DNA from: Glandiceps talaboti
Lineage: Eukaryota > Hemichordata > Enteropneusta > Spengelidae
Direction of reading: 5' to 3'
Length of the DNA stretch: 64,000 nt
NCBI RefSeq assembly: GCF_964340395.1
Contig: NC_135570.1
Location: 12,830,822-12,894,821 of the forward strand
Positions 37,471-47,316 of this stretch are shown here, in pieces. A program made the position numbers and the translations under genes. The notes beneath the pieces were generated by a model. The model searched no databases and was not told the origin of the DNA. It saw only the letters and a list, made by a program, of their open reading frames with translations. Positions within the stretch are counted from its first letter, which is position 1; every line of letters starts with the position of its first letter.

Positions 37471-37902
37471 TACTATGGAAAACATGCTATCAGCAAACTG
37501 AAATAGACTTGAAGTTAAAGTATTGTTTTTGGATGTGATAGATTACACAAGTGGGTGATAAGATGCCGGATGGTAGTGTTGATATAGTCACCCCGTAAAT
37601 CAAGGTACTTTAAACTCTGAATGAGGTTTAATGTGTCATCATGCACTTGAGAACAATTTAGTCTCAGAGATGCCTTCCTACTGCAAGTGTAAATACTAGT
37701 ATATCTATGTCCATTTGCCATGAGATATTGTAAGAGAGTAACTGATTGTGTCATCATGTGAGGAGAACTTGCTATCACAGACATCTTCCCACTGTGAGTA
37801 GAATTACATCAATCTCCATTTGTAGCTCATATGAACATATGCTGCAATGGTAGCTTTAGTTTGTGTATATGTTAGCTTGCCAAAAATGTAGGAATGGTAT
37901 CT
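37471..37902. mobile_element. Non-autonomous TIR element, copy 2
   Basis: Diverged relative of 10568-11008. It shares a TACTATGGAAAAC-type left arm, the GGATGTGATAGATTACACAA block, the CACTGTGAGTA block and a right arm with CTTTAGTTTGTGTATATGTT. Its interior carries an extra duplicated segment. Only one left arm is present. Confidence 0.6.
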
Positions 37903-38219
37903 AAACTGCCATAAGACCCTAGATTCCCCTCCTCCAGGGATTCCCTCTGCGGGGATTCCCCCTTATTAGTCTCTAGTTAGTAGTACTGATTACTGAACCC
38001 TCACATGAAATCTCTAGATTTCTAATTAGCACGGTGTATTTAGGTGACAGAAGGAAAAAATGAAATTGGTTGCCAGCACACCATGTTGACAACTATGGTA
38101 TTGAATACTTGTGTAACTGATGGTAAAATATGTGAGGGTATGCCATTAAGTGTACAAGGCATGTCAAGTTATTAGACTCTTCTGTTTAGTTCAACAACAA
38201 ACCTCATTTATATATAATA

Positions 38220-38640
38220 TGTTTGTTTGTGTAGATAAGGATTTATAGTGAGTTGATTGGGTTGATTTGTACTGCAGTTGTGTTGATTATAGTAAGCCAG
38301 TAGGGTTGATTTTGTACTCAAATGTCTTAAATTTAGCATGAGCTGGTTTGGTTAATTCTGTAGTTGGTTGACTCTTCATGATTTATCATTAACTGGTAGA
38401 GTTAATTTTGTATTCAGAGTTATTTTCCTTCAATTTATCGTGAACTGGTAGGGTTGATTTTGTGCTCAACTGTCTTTCTTGAATTTATTGTGAGCTGATT
38501 TGGTTAATTCTGTACTTGGTTGACTTTTCATGATTTATAGTAAGCTGGGGGAGTTGATTTTGTACTTGGTTGTCGTTCTTGGTTATTTTGTGAGCTATTT
38601 CGGTTTATTTCGTATGTGGTTATATTTTTAGTTGGAATTG
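38220..38640. repeat. Degenerate roughly 60-70 bp repeat
   Basis: GGGTTGATTTTGTACTC, TTGACTCTTCATGATTTAT and GTGAGCTGATTTGGTTAATT recur about six times with substitutions just before the giant exon. Confidence 0.65.
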
Positions 38641-38702
38641 TCTCTGTTAGTTTAAACATTGTAACTAATTGTTGTTTTCCAAACTTTGTGTCTTTGTTGT
38701 AG

Positions 38703-40555
38703 TCTCGTCTAAATGCATACCCACCATACGCCTTTGGAGATTCTCCTAGCTCTTCAGCCAGAGGATCCATGCAGAACTACTATAGATCAGACGCATACAA
38801 ATCCTACCGAGGTGTCGAACCCGACATCATCAAAGTAGAGAGAGCACCTGAACAACAGAGTGCTCCTCCCAGTATGGCAGAGAAGGATATGGTTACAAGA
38901 ACCACAGAAGTGACCATCATTACCACACTTAGAAGTGTCGTCTATGACCAAGATGGCGAACCCATGAAGAAACCAGACGGAACCATTGTCCATATTGGTG
39001 ACCCATATATGGATAAAGATGGTAAGGAGGTCGAGGGGATGGTTTATGGTCCCGATGGCAAGCCAATTAAATATACAGTTTACATAACAATGACTAAAGT
39101 TACTAGAATTCTTGTCCGTGGCTGTGATGGCGAACCGAAGATGACGCCCGACGGACGAATGATTTATACAGGTGATCCTGCCGTCGATGAGGAAGGTAGA
39201 GTAATTGAAGGAATGGTGTACGGCATCGAAGGTGAACCTGTACCCTATGATGAATACATGGCCAGCTCGGTGGAAACCAGGGACCCTATACTCGGAAGTG
39301 ACGGAGAACCGTTGAAGACTGCCGATGGAAGGATAATCCGTCCTGGTGATCCTGTGATTGATGAAGATGGAAAAGTTATCAAGGGTATGGTGTATGGTGT
39401 GGATGGCAAACCAGTGAAATATACTGTCTTCTATACCACTGTTATTGTAACTAGACAAATCGTGAGAGGACCTGACGGCCTTCCGCTTCACCATGCCGAT
39501 GGCAGACCTATCGTTGCTGGAAATCCTGTAGAGGAAGGTGGCGTTGTGGTTCATGATCAGGTGTACTCTATCGAAGGGAAACCAGTACCGACTGATGAGT
39601 ACTACACTGCCACTATCATTCCAAGACCAGTTGTCATTGGAGATGACGGAGAATCGTTAAAGGCAGCTGACGGACGCGAAGTCCATCCAGGCGATCCAGT
39701 TGTTGATGAAGATGGAAAGATTGTTACTGGTATGGTGTATGGACGTGATGGCAAACCTGTTAAGTATACAGAATATTATATCACAGTCACAGTTATTAGG
39801 AAAGTCATAATTGGACCTGACGGCAAACCTAGCAAGACTCCTGATGGACGACCAATGTATGCTGGAGATCCTGTCGTAGAGAAAGATGGTACAATCGTCG
39901 TAGGTATGGTATACGATGACGAAGGCAATTCAGTGCCATATGAAGACTACTACTCCACTCATGCTGTATCCAGAACTGCTGTTCTCGGTCCAGATGGCGA
40001 ACCGCTGAAAACACCAGATGGAAGAATCATGTTTGCCGGTGATCCAGTAGTAGAGGAAAATGGAAAAGTCCTGCCTGGGCTTGTCTATGGTTATGATGGT
40101 CGACCTGTACCATACAGCGAGTTCTACTCCAGGAGAACAACAACCACTACTACTACAACTACCACAGTGACATCCACAATCTTACGACAATCTGTCAAAG
40201 ACAAAGATGGCCTTCCGATGAAAACTCCCAATGGACAGTTTATCTATGCTGGCGATCCCTACATGGATGACGACTGCCAGTATGTTCCTGGTATGGTTTA
40301 TGGCCATGATGGCAAACCAGTGACGTACAGCGTCTTTTATTCTGAGAAAACAACTACTAGGATCTCCCTAGAACCTATTATTGGACCAGATGGTAAACCC
40401 ATGAGAAGACCTGATGGTAAAATTATGTATGTTGGTGATACTGTCATCGACGAGAATGGACAAGCTGTCCCAGGAATGATCTATGGACCAGATGGAAAAC
40501 CAGTACCATTTATACAAGATAACGTAACTGTTACAACAATTCCAGTTCATTCAGG
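38703..40555 (+). CDS. ANK: Giant ankyrin exon: nine Asp-Gly-rich 58-residue repeats
   Basis: 1853 bp, enters phase 0, leaves phase 2; acceptor TTGTTGTAG, donor GTAAGA. Exon residues 1-81 are Ser/Tyr/Pro-rich linker. Nine repeats follow, starting at 38946, 39120, 39294, 39468, 39639, 39813, 39987, 40200 and 40383, spaced 58 residues except one of 57, one of 71 (ten consecutive Thr at 40137-40166) and one of 61. Each has, in order, GxDGxP, DGR, GDP, DEDGK, GMVYG and DGKPVxY with a Tyr-Thr-Val-rich end. It ends TIPVHSG, matching the conserved (P/S)xHSGF before ZU5, so it belongs to the ankyrin frame. I recognise no named domain; alternating polar turns and V-x-Y strands suggest beta hairpins (inference). 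Repeats differ at many synonymous sites, so the array is old. Confidence 0.93.
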
Positions 40556-40948
40556 GTAAGATAACTAGACTCCAGACTAGCACTTAGTGCTCTCATTCTT
40601 GTAGCATCCAAAACTTTTGTAGTTTTTACAATTTTTTCAAAATTTTGTACAAACTCAAACTTTTGTAGATTTTCAAACTTCTGTAGTATCCCAAACTTTT
40701 GGTGTTTTCCAAATGTTTTTTGACGAACTCAAACTTTCTTGCATCCCCAAATTTTGTAGTTTCCCCAAATTTTCAAAATTTTGTAGGATTCCAATATTTT
40801 GTAGATTTCCAAACTTTTGTAGTCCCCTCCTCAAAGTTTAAGTAGCATCTCAAACTCCCTAGCTTCCTTAGTAATGATAATTTTTGTCCTATTTTACTCC
40901 TTAGCTTGCTCCTTAGTAATTGCTTATGTCATGTTTTTTTCTCCCTAG
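40556..40948 (+). other. Intron of decoy acceptor-like repeats
   Basis: 393 bp, mostly a roughly 20-35 bp repeat with CAAACTTTTGTAG as core (about 40608-40830), each copy resembling a 3' splice site. The used acceptor CTCCCTAG is preceded by a better pyrimidine tract. Confidence 0.85.
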
Positions 40949-41173
40949 CTTCCTCATTAGTTTTATGGTAGATGCTCGTGGTGGTGCAATGCGTGGCTGC
41001 CGTCTTCCTGGGCTCCGTATAATTGTCCCACCAGGGAAGGCAACCGGACCAACACGCATCACCTGTCGACTGATAAAGCGACAGAAACTAGTGAACCCAC
41101 CTCCTCTTATGGAAGGGGAAGCCTTAGCAAGTCGCGTCTTAGAGGTTGGACCCTCTGGTGCTCAATTCTTAGG
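40949..41173 (+). CDS. ANK: Ankyrin exon: ZU5N domain, first part
   Basis: 225 bp, phase 2 in and out; acceptor CTCCCTAG, donor GTAAGA. Encodes [39 protein letters not shown] and [21 protein letters not shown]. It is the start of the ZU5N spectrin-binding domain. The DAR triad of FMVDARGG, required for spectrin binding in vertebrate ankyrin-B, is intact. A second acceptor (ATTAG, ending 40960) lies 12 bases in and would remove FLIS in frame; I chose the first because [13 protein letters not shown] matches vertebrates. Confidence 0.96.
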
Positions 41174-41338
41174 GTAAGACAAACTAATGATTGATGTAGG
41201 GGTCAAGGGTCATTGTGTGTGTGTGTGAAGTAAAAGGACATAGCAGAGTTTTCACTCAGTAACATGTATATTCTGATACAAGTTTACCAACAAACCAAAG
41301 CAAATTATGAATGTGTGTCCTGAAATTTTGAAAGGAGA

Positions 41339-41390
41339 GAGAGAGAGAGCGAGAGAGAGAGAGAAACAGACAGACAGACAGACAGACAGA
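41339..41390. repeat. GA / GACA microsatellite
   Basis: GAGA units followed by about six ACAG units. Confidence 0.95.
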
Positions 41391-41746
41391 ATGTGTGTGC
41401 GTGTTTGTATGTGCAGTTTTATGTTGTTTCTTGGTTTAGAATAAGTGCTGCCTTTAATAATTTGGTCCATCAAATCAATTCTGTTTGATACTTATATTGA
41501 TAAAATGGTGTAAATTTAAATTTGAGTGTATGAATTGGATTTATTGATGTACTTGTTACTTGGCTACTTTTATTTTGAAGAATTTGACATGTTATTGAGT
41601 GAAACTCTGTTTGTCTTTCCTTCTATCTATAAATAACATTAAGAATGTCAAAGCTTTTATATCTTACAAGTATTAAGTTTTATTACAAAATCATTTCATT
41701 TTAATCATATCCCCTGTTTATCACCTACTTGTGAGTTGTTATGTGT

Positions 41747-41886
41747 GACCTTAGTCTTACTCATGACCTGTGACCTGTCTTGTGACCTGTGACCTACATT
41801 GTGACCTGTGACCCGTTATTTAATATGATCTATGTTTTGGCCCACCTTGTAACCTTTGTTGTGACCTCTGACCTCTGTGGTGACCT
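41747..41886. promoter_or_regulatory. Cluster of TGACCT half-sites, several as DR1
   Basis: TGACCT pairs with one-base spacing at 41764/41771, 41783/41790, 41802/41809 (second copy TGACCC) and 41862/41869, plus singles at 41747 and 41881. DR1 of AGGTCA is the binding pattern of RXR, HNF4 and COUP-TF nuclear receptors. It may equally be a simple repeat; no function is shown. Confidence 0.35.
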
Positions 41887-42316
41887 GTGTTTGTTTGTTT
41901 GTTGTAACCATGTCATGTTCATGACTTCATTTTAAGACAACTTGCATGCACCAAGCATGTCTATCTATATACAGTCTCAGAATAATTTTTTTCTCCCATA
42001 ATTCAGTCTTTGGTTGGTAATATATGAATCCCTGAGCACGATAATAACTATGTTCCTTATCACTCGCACCATTTTTACAGTATTTAACATTTTCCACTGC
42101 TACAACAATCATGACAATTTCCCCCAACTTCACCTGCCCTGTCCAAACCCTGTTGTTACCTCACCCTACTTGTAACCCTTGACAACGCTACCCCCCACGT
42201 ATCCACCCATGGAGCTACATGCAATACTTGGTCAAATATTTTCACTCACCATTTCAACCATACGTCATAATAATTACACACATATCATTTCAGTCTACTT
42301 CATTCTATTTATCCTA

Positions 42317-42465
42317 GCAACTCAACATGTAGAGCTATGTTTAAACTGCAACGGATCAAACTTACAGAAATATTTGAGAAGGAACGTTCAGAACTTTGAA
42401 GAAATTCAACAACTCAATTTGCAGAACTGTATTTATCTAACTGATCAAAATTTACGAAACATTTA
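42317..42465 (+). pseudogene. Isolated leucine-rich-repeat-like coding fragment
   Basis: An acceptor-like CTATTTATCCTAG (ending 42316) is followed by about 48 open codons ending in TAA at 42463-42465. The last part, LNLQNCIYLTDQNLRNI, fits the cysteine-containing leucine-rich repeat of F-box/LRR (FBXL-type) proteins. The preceding LRRNVQNFEEIQ resembles the end of the previous LRR. The frame needs phase 1 upstream, while the ankyrin exon before it ends in phase 2, so it is not an ankyrin exon. Probably a relict fragment; a nested gene's exon is possible. Confidence 0.35.
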
Positions 42466-43326
42466 AGAGAAAAAAAATTGATGAAAAACGTAGTTTTGAT
42501 GAAACTTTATCGATACAGATCTATGTACACAAATGTAAAAAGTGTTAAACATAGCTGTTCAGATTTCACTAAATTTCATCCTTATCTCATTTGATAATAA
42601 TTTTTTCTCATTATACATCCAAAATAATATTGCTTCTGCCTTTTAATCAATTTCAAATCAGTTCTCGACTTTTTCTCGCTTTGATTATGGGCCTCTGCTG
42701 ATTCCACTCTGTGTAAACAAACCTTGTCATCAGATCTGGCCACAGTTTTATTTTTAGTATACCTTTCATGTAGAAATCATTCTAAGTAGAGATTTCCATC
42801 ATGTAGATATTTTTCTGTCGAATTTCATTTTCATATTCTCTGCTGAAACTTAATTCTCTGATCTTTCTCATCGTATCATTCATTTCTTGTACTTTTGACC
42901 TTTGACCTTGTTGATCAGAAATGAAATCAGATCATAATCGAAATGACCTGCTTTGACCTACTGAGGTCATGTGACCTTGTGCCTTCTCAGAAGAAAAATG
43001 TCATACTCGTGCTCATTGGCTAGATTTTGCAAGGAGTGACAAACATAGCCAATACGAAGGTATTTTTCAAAAAAAATTGCAAGTTGCAGTCGTTCACCCC
43101 ATGAAAACCAAATCTCAAATTTTCAGACAAAATTTTAAAAATTAACTGTGGATAGTTGAACTAGCCAGGTTCTGTTTATGTTTGAAATTTTTACAAAAAA
43201 ATATTGCATTGGCCATCATAATCAGAGAGGGGGAAAGACCGAGACGAGACTTACTATATCTAACACTTGTGTGATTTAATTCATCCCCCATTCTATCTAT
43301 TCTTACCATCTGATGACTGACCCTAG

Positions 43327-43428
43327 GGGGTTAGGCAACAAGATGTACTACTACCCTCCTCTCAATGAAGGGGAGGCTCTGGTCAGCAGGATCGTAGAGA
43401 TAGGCCCGGCACAAGAGAAATTCTTGGG
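43327..43428 (+). CDS. ANK: Ankyrin exon: duplicated ZU5N segment
   Basis: 102 bp, phase 2 in and out; acceptor GACCCTAG, donor GTATGT. Encodes GLGNKMYYY then PPLNEGEALVSRIVEIGP and AQEKFLG. It repeats the end of the previous exon ([21 protein letters not shown]). Vertebrate ANK2/ANK3 have the same extra segment (PPPLNEGESLVSRILQLGP), alternatively used, so the duplication predates vertebrates. Symmetric phases allow skipping. Confidence 0.93.
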
Positions 43429-45464
43429 GTATGTAGTGTGTTCGCCTGGTTGTTGCAAGCCCAACAGGTCTATCTATCAACCAGGTAGCTGTGAAGTCAT
43501 GTGGCTTGTATGCTCCCTCCCACGGTGGTCTTTGTTTTGCAAGTTTATAAGTTGTCAATGTGCCCCCTCCCTTAAATCTTTCCACCCCACATCCTTCTCA
43601 ATTTGATCTGATCCTCTATGTTATAACTTCTGTTGGGTTTGTCTACTTAATACAAAGTAGGGATGGAAAGATATAAAGATTTGGGGCAAGCTCTTTTAGT
43701 TGTTTTTTCTTTGAATTTGTAAATGGCATGATTCATAAATTATTGTGGTTCAAGAAATTAATGCTTAATTTGGTATGCATGTTTTTCTTGGTAAAATTGG
43801 TATATAGTTATATAAGGTTATCTTTGCTGTGAATGTTGTTTTATATCCAGCAAGCATGCGTGACATTTCAATATTGATTTTAAAAAATTAAAAAAAAGAG
43901 AAAAGGATAAGAATATAGTAAGCATCGCTGTTTGTGTTTTTGTTATGTCTTGCTTTATGTCAATATAAAATACACTCACGTACACACCATATCAATGTAC
44001 AGATGTACAGATATGATACATAATTGTATCAAATCAGTCTGGCTTTCTGTTGCTGTGATCAAAACAGACCCATATGTACCACTGGGAGTAATGGCATTGA
44101 TCTTAATATTGGCAGAATGAAATTCAGCCACACTCCACTATGTCTGTCAAAATTTTAATTTTGAAGTTGACCATGTGTTATCTTTAGGGTACAATGTGCC
44201 TTGGGGCCAATTCCCCCCTGTAAAATGGCCGCCATAATGGATTCTAAAATGGCTTGATTTTTATCATCATTTTGACCTCTATTCTGGATTTTCGTACAGT
44301 AACCCCAGATTTTTTTACCTTGCTGTTAACTGAGAATGGGTTGGAGTTTCCTCGACGGCAAAAAAGTTATAATTTTCACTTCTAAGGTGCATTCTATATT
44401 AACATATACGCCTGCCGCTGTTCTCTTTGCATGTTCACATGCCTTATTACTATCTGCAAGACTGAGTAAAAACCAGTCTCTTTCACGACTCTCTTTGAAT
44501 CCTCAGTCTTTTCAATAATATATCACTCCTAGATAAAATTAGGGATTCAACTTTTATCACAATACAGTAATGCTGTATTTTGTCTGCAGTTCGTGCTCAC
44601 CATCCTCAGTACAAATTTTGGTATGAGCACATATACACAATTCCACATGTATATCAAATATCTTCTTTCTGTTGGAAATACACATAACTTAACATGTAAA
44701 AACAGTATGTATGTATTATAAGGAATGACTAAAGTTGGTATGTAATGATAGTAAAGGAATGTTGTATTTCATGGAATTTCATGTCAGTACTTTTGTTATT
44801 TTCACTAATAATCAAACAAAGGTACAGGTGAAATTTTTTCACGTAGATAAGATTTTAAGGGAAAGATATGTAAGATGAAGCCAATGTGAAAATAGAAGGG
44901 GTTCCATAGTGATCAATGGTAATATGTGTGGTTTGGACAAGTTATAGATTATGGATGGGTTTATGTACTCCATCATAGTCCATGAAAGTCCTTCAATTTC
45001 AAACTGGAGTCCTGAATACAGATATGGTGCATTAATGGAATATTTTGTACCTTGAAACATGCAATATTATCAACCATAACTTTACTAATAAAAATTCTCA
45101 TTGCCTGTCAAGTTAACTTTGTAAAGCTAGAAGACAAATGATAGTTGGTTTATCTGATGTACAGGTTTTACAAAAACATTTTCAGAATAAAATTTATTGA
45201 CTGTAAAAAGTCGCTGGAAATTTAAAGGACTTTGTAAGCCATAGACTGAAAGTTTCATCATTGTGGGGGCTCCACTAATTGCAGTCTTAAAGGTTTGTAA
45301 CTCTGAGGGCGCCATTCACAGTGTTGTGTATGGCTTGTTACAGTGCTCTTGTGGTACTGTGTTATTTCTTTACTCCACTGAGTTTGTACTCCCATCTAAG
45401 TTGATAATTACAGCTTGAAAACTCGTTTGGTTAGTCACACCCCAAAGAATTGTTAGCAGAATAC

Positions 45465-45780
45465 CCTCATAGTTGATGAGTTGCATTTAGTGTTCATTTA
45501 CATAATGACTTCATTTGAAAGTCCCATAGCTGATTAGTTGCATAATATTGGTGTTCATTTACATAATGACTTCATTTTAAATCATTATAACGTTGCCATT
45601 TTTTTTACAGCCATACTTGTAATTGCAGTAGCTTTTGATTTATTTCTAATGTGAAGCGCCTATGAACACTGTCGTGGATATATGGCGCTATATAAATGTT
45701 TATTATTATTATTATTATTTGAAATCCTTATAGCTGATTGGTCGCATTTACAGTGGTCATTTGCATATCAAAGTCTGATG
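45465..45780. repeat. Degenerate roughly 75-bp repeat interrupted by SINE tail
   Basis: TAGCTGATTAGTTGCAT with GTTCATTTACATAATGACTT occurs at about 45470 and 45525. A third unit (AGCTGATTGGTCGCATTTAC) lies at about 45732, past the inserted sequence. Confidence 0.65.
45592..45720 (+). mobile_element. SINE-like 3' end with (TTA)n tail
   Basis: GAAGCGCCTATGAA and TATGGCGCTATATAAATG followed by about eight TTA units, the usual look of a short retroposon's 3' end in marine invertebrates. The left boundary is uncertain. It sits between two units of the 75-bp repeat. Confidence 0.5.
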
Positions 45781-46138
45781 TACTATGATATGTGGTATCA
45801 TTCCATTGTAATGCATCAGCTATGGGTGTATTCTACTAATGGCTCTTGAGAGTGGCAAGCAGATTCAGTTTTCAAACTGTACTTACAAACTTGCTACAGT
45901 TAGGAAAGCTTTGCAGAATAGCTAGATGATGGGGTACCACTAGAGTGCCAGAAACAGGCTACTTGCAACTAGACCAACAGTAATATTGGAGCACCCACAG
46001 CAATGAATCTTTGAATCTATATCGGTATGAATCCTGTTGGTTACAATGGTTGCACTTAGTGGTATCATAGTTAAGTTTAGTAGGTGTATGTCTTTAATTC
46101 TAGGTGGTTTAATCAGTTTAATGTGATCTTACCCACAG

Positions 46139-46299
46139 CCCTGTTATCATAGAAATCCCTCACTTCGCATCTTTACGTGAAAAAGAACGAGAAATTGTAG
46201 TTTTGCGTAGCGACTCTGGTGATACCTGGAAAGAACACTCATTGGATGTGACTGATGAGATAGTTCATGAAGCATTAGGTGGAACATTACAAGGAGAAG
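46139..46299 (+). CDS. ANK: Ankyrin exon: ZU5[14 protein letters not shown]
   Basis: 161 bp, enters phase 2, leaves phase 1; acceptor CCCACAG, donor GTAGGA. Encodes [34 protein letters not shown] and a less conserved [15 protein letters not shown]. PVIxEIPHFAxLRxxERExVVLRSxxGxxWKEH is the core of the ankyrin ZU5N domain. Confidence 0.97.
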
Positions 46300-46683
46300 G
46301 TAGGAAAGAGAAATGAACTTTAAAGGGGGACACTACTTGAGGAAATGAAGACATTGTTGTAAACTATGGGGTCTGGAGTAATTTCATGATTTTACATTTA
46401 CACTATGTGCAATTGCTAAGAAATACTGAGTTGACACTTGTTCATCATTCATTGTTCAGTGGGGATTCTTGCCATGACACTTTGACTCTTGGAAGTCAGT
46501 ACACATGCATCTGTAAAAGCTGACCATAAATATTGATGATTGTTTCATTTGAAAGTAATAAGCACTTAGGAAGTGGTGATAACTGAAGACCAATGTATGT
46601 GTACTGGATGAGTGTAGTGGTCATGACTAGTGCCCTCACAGTTCAGAACAATCACTGAAAAATACTTTTCTTTTTCCCCACAG
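46300..46683 (+). other. Intron in ZU5N
   Basis: 384 bp, no repeat; a strong CTTTTTCCCCACAG acceptor ends it. Confidence 0.85.
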
Positions 46684-46895
46684 ATATTGAGTCATGTGAT
46701 GATTTAGCAGAAAAACGTGTCTGTAGGATACTAACCAAGGACTTCCCACAATACCTTGCAATTATTTCCCGTGTAAGACAAGAAACAAATACAATAGGAC
46801 CATCAGGAGGCATGCTTAGTTCTACTGTCGTACCACAAGTACAGGCAGTATTCCCAGAAGGCACTCTTACCAAGAAAATCAAAGTGGGTCTCCAG
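46684..46895 (+). CDS. ANK: Ankyrin exon: ZU5N-ZU5C junction
   Basis: 212 bp, enters phase 1, leaves phase 0; donor GTAAGT. Encodes [59 protein letters not shown] and KVGLQ. It spans the end of ZU5N (CRIxTxDFPQYxAxxSR) and the start of ZU5C ([23 protein letters not shown]), all near-identical to vertebrates. Confidence 0.97.
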
Positions 46896-47316
46896 GTAAG
46901 TCAACCAGAAACAGTCACAAGTCCTGATTGGTCAATTTGCAAATATGCATACTAATTTCAGTAGTGTCAACCTATCAAATCTTGTCTTGCATACTGCTAG
47001 GTATTCTCACTCAGTGTATATAAAACATGATTTGATTGGTCAGATCACATTTTGTTGATAAATATGAGCCAATCATAAAATCTGCAAATAAGAATGTGAT
47101 AAATGAGTCAGATTTACAGAAGAGATAGTTTGATTGGTCAGATAATAGGTTGATGACAGATGTAAGCCAATCAAAAAGTGCCTATGTAAATAAATATGTT
47201 ATAAATCAGGCCTGCCAGTATTTGATGTTTTAACTTATGAGTGAGTTTACAATATGTTCAAGAAATATGAAACATTGTCATAAATAATGTTCTACATATT
47301 TGTCTTATCTGTTCAG
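46896..47316 (+). other. Intron in ZU5C
   Basis: 421 bp with a degenerate two- to three-copy repeat built on TTGATTGGTCAGAT and AGCCAATCA words. Confidence 0.75.

Larger units (their letters stand above)
37318..38702 (+). other. Intron before the giant repeat exon
   Basis: 1385 bp. Contains the second TIR element copy (37471-37902) and a degenerate roughly 65-bp repeat (about 38220-38640) built on GAGTTGATTTTGTACT and CATGATTTAT words. Confidence 0.8.
41174..43326 (+). other. Intron between ZU5N exons
   Basis: 2.15 kb with a GA/GACA microsatellite (41339-41390), a TGACCT half-site cluster (41747-41886), a leucine-rich-repeat-like coding fragment (42317-42465) and a DR1 site at 42896. Confidence 0.85.
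43429..46138 (+). other. Intron (2.7 kb) within ZU5N
   Basis: Mostly unremarkable AT-rich DNA. Near the 3' end a degenerate roughly 75-bp repeat (45465-45780) is interrupted by a SINE-like 3' end (45592-45720). Confidence 0.85.

Noticed and set aside
38787-39554. 255-codon frame antisense to the giant exon
   Set aside because: A shadow of the conserved sense frame; it begins and ends inside the exon and resembles nothing known.
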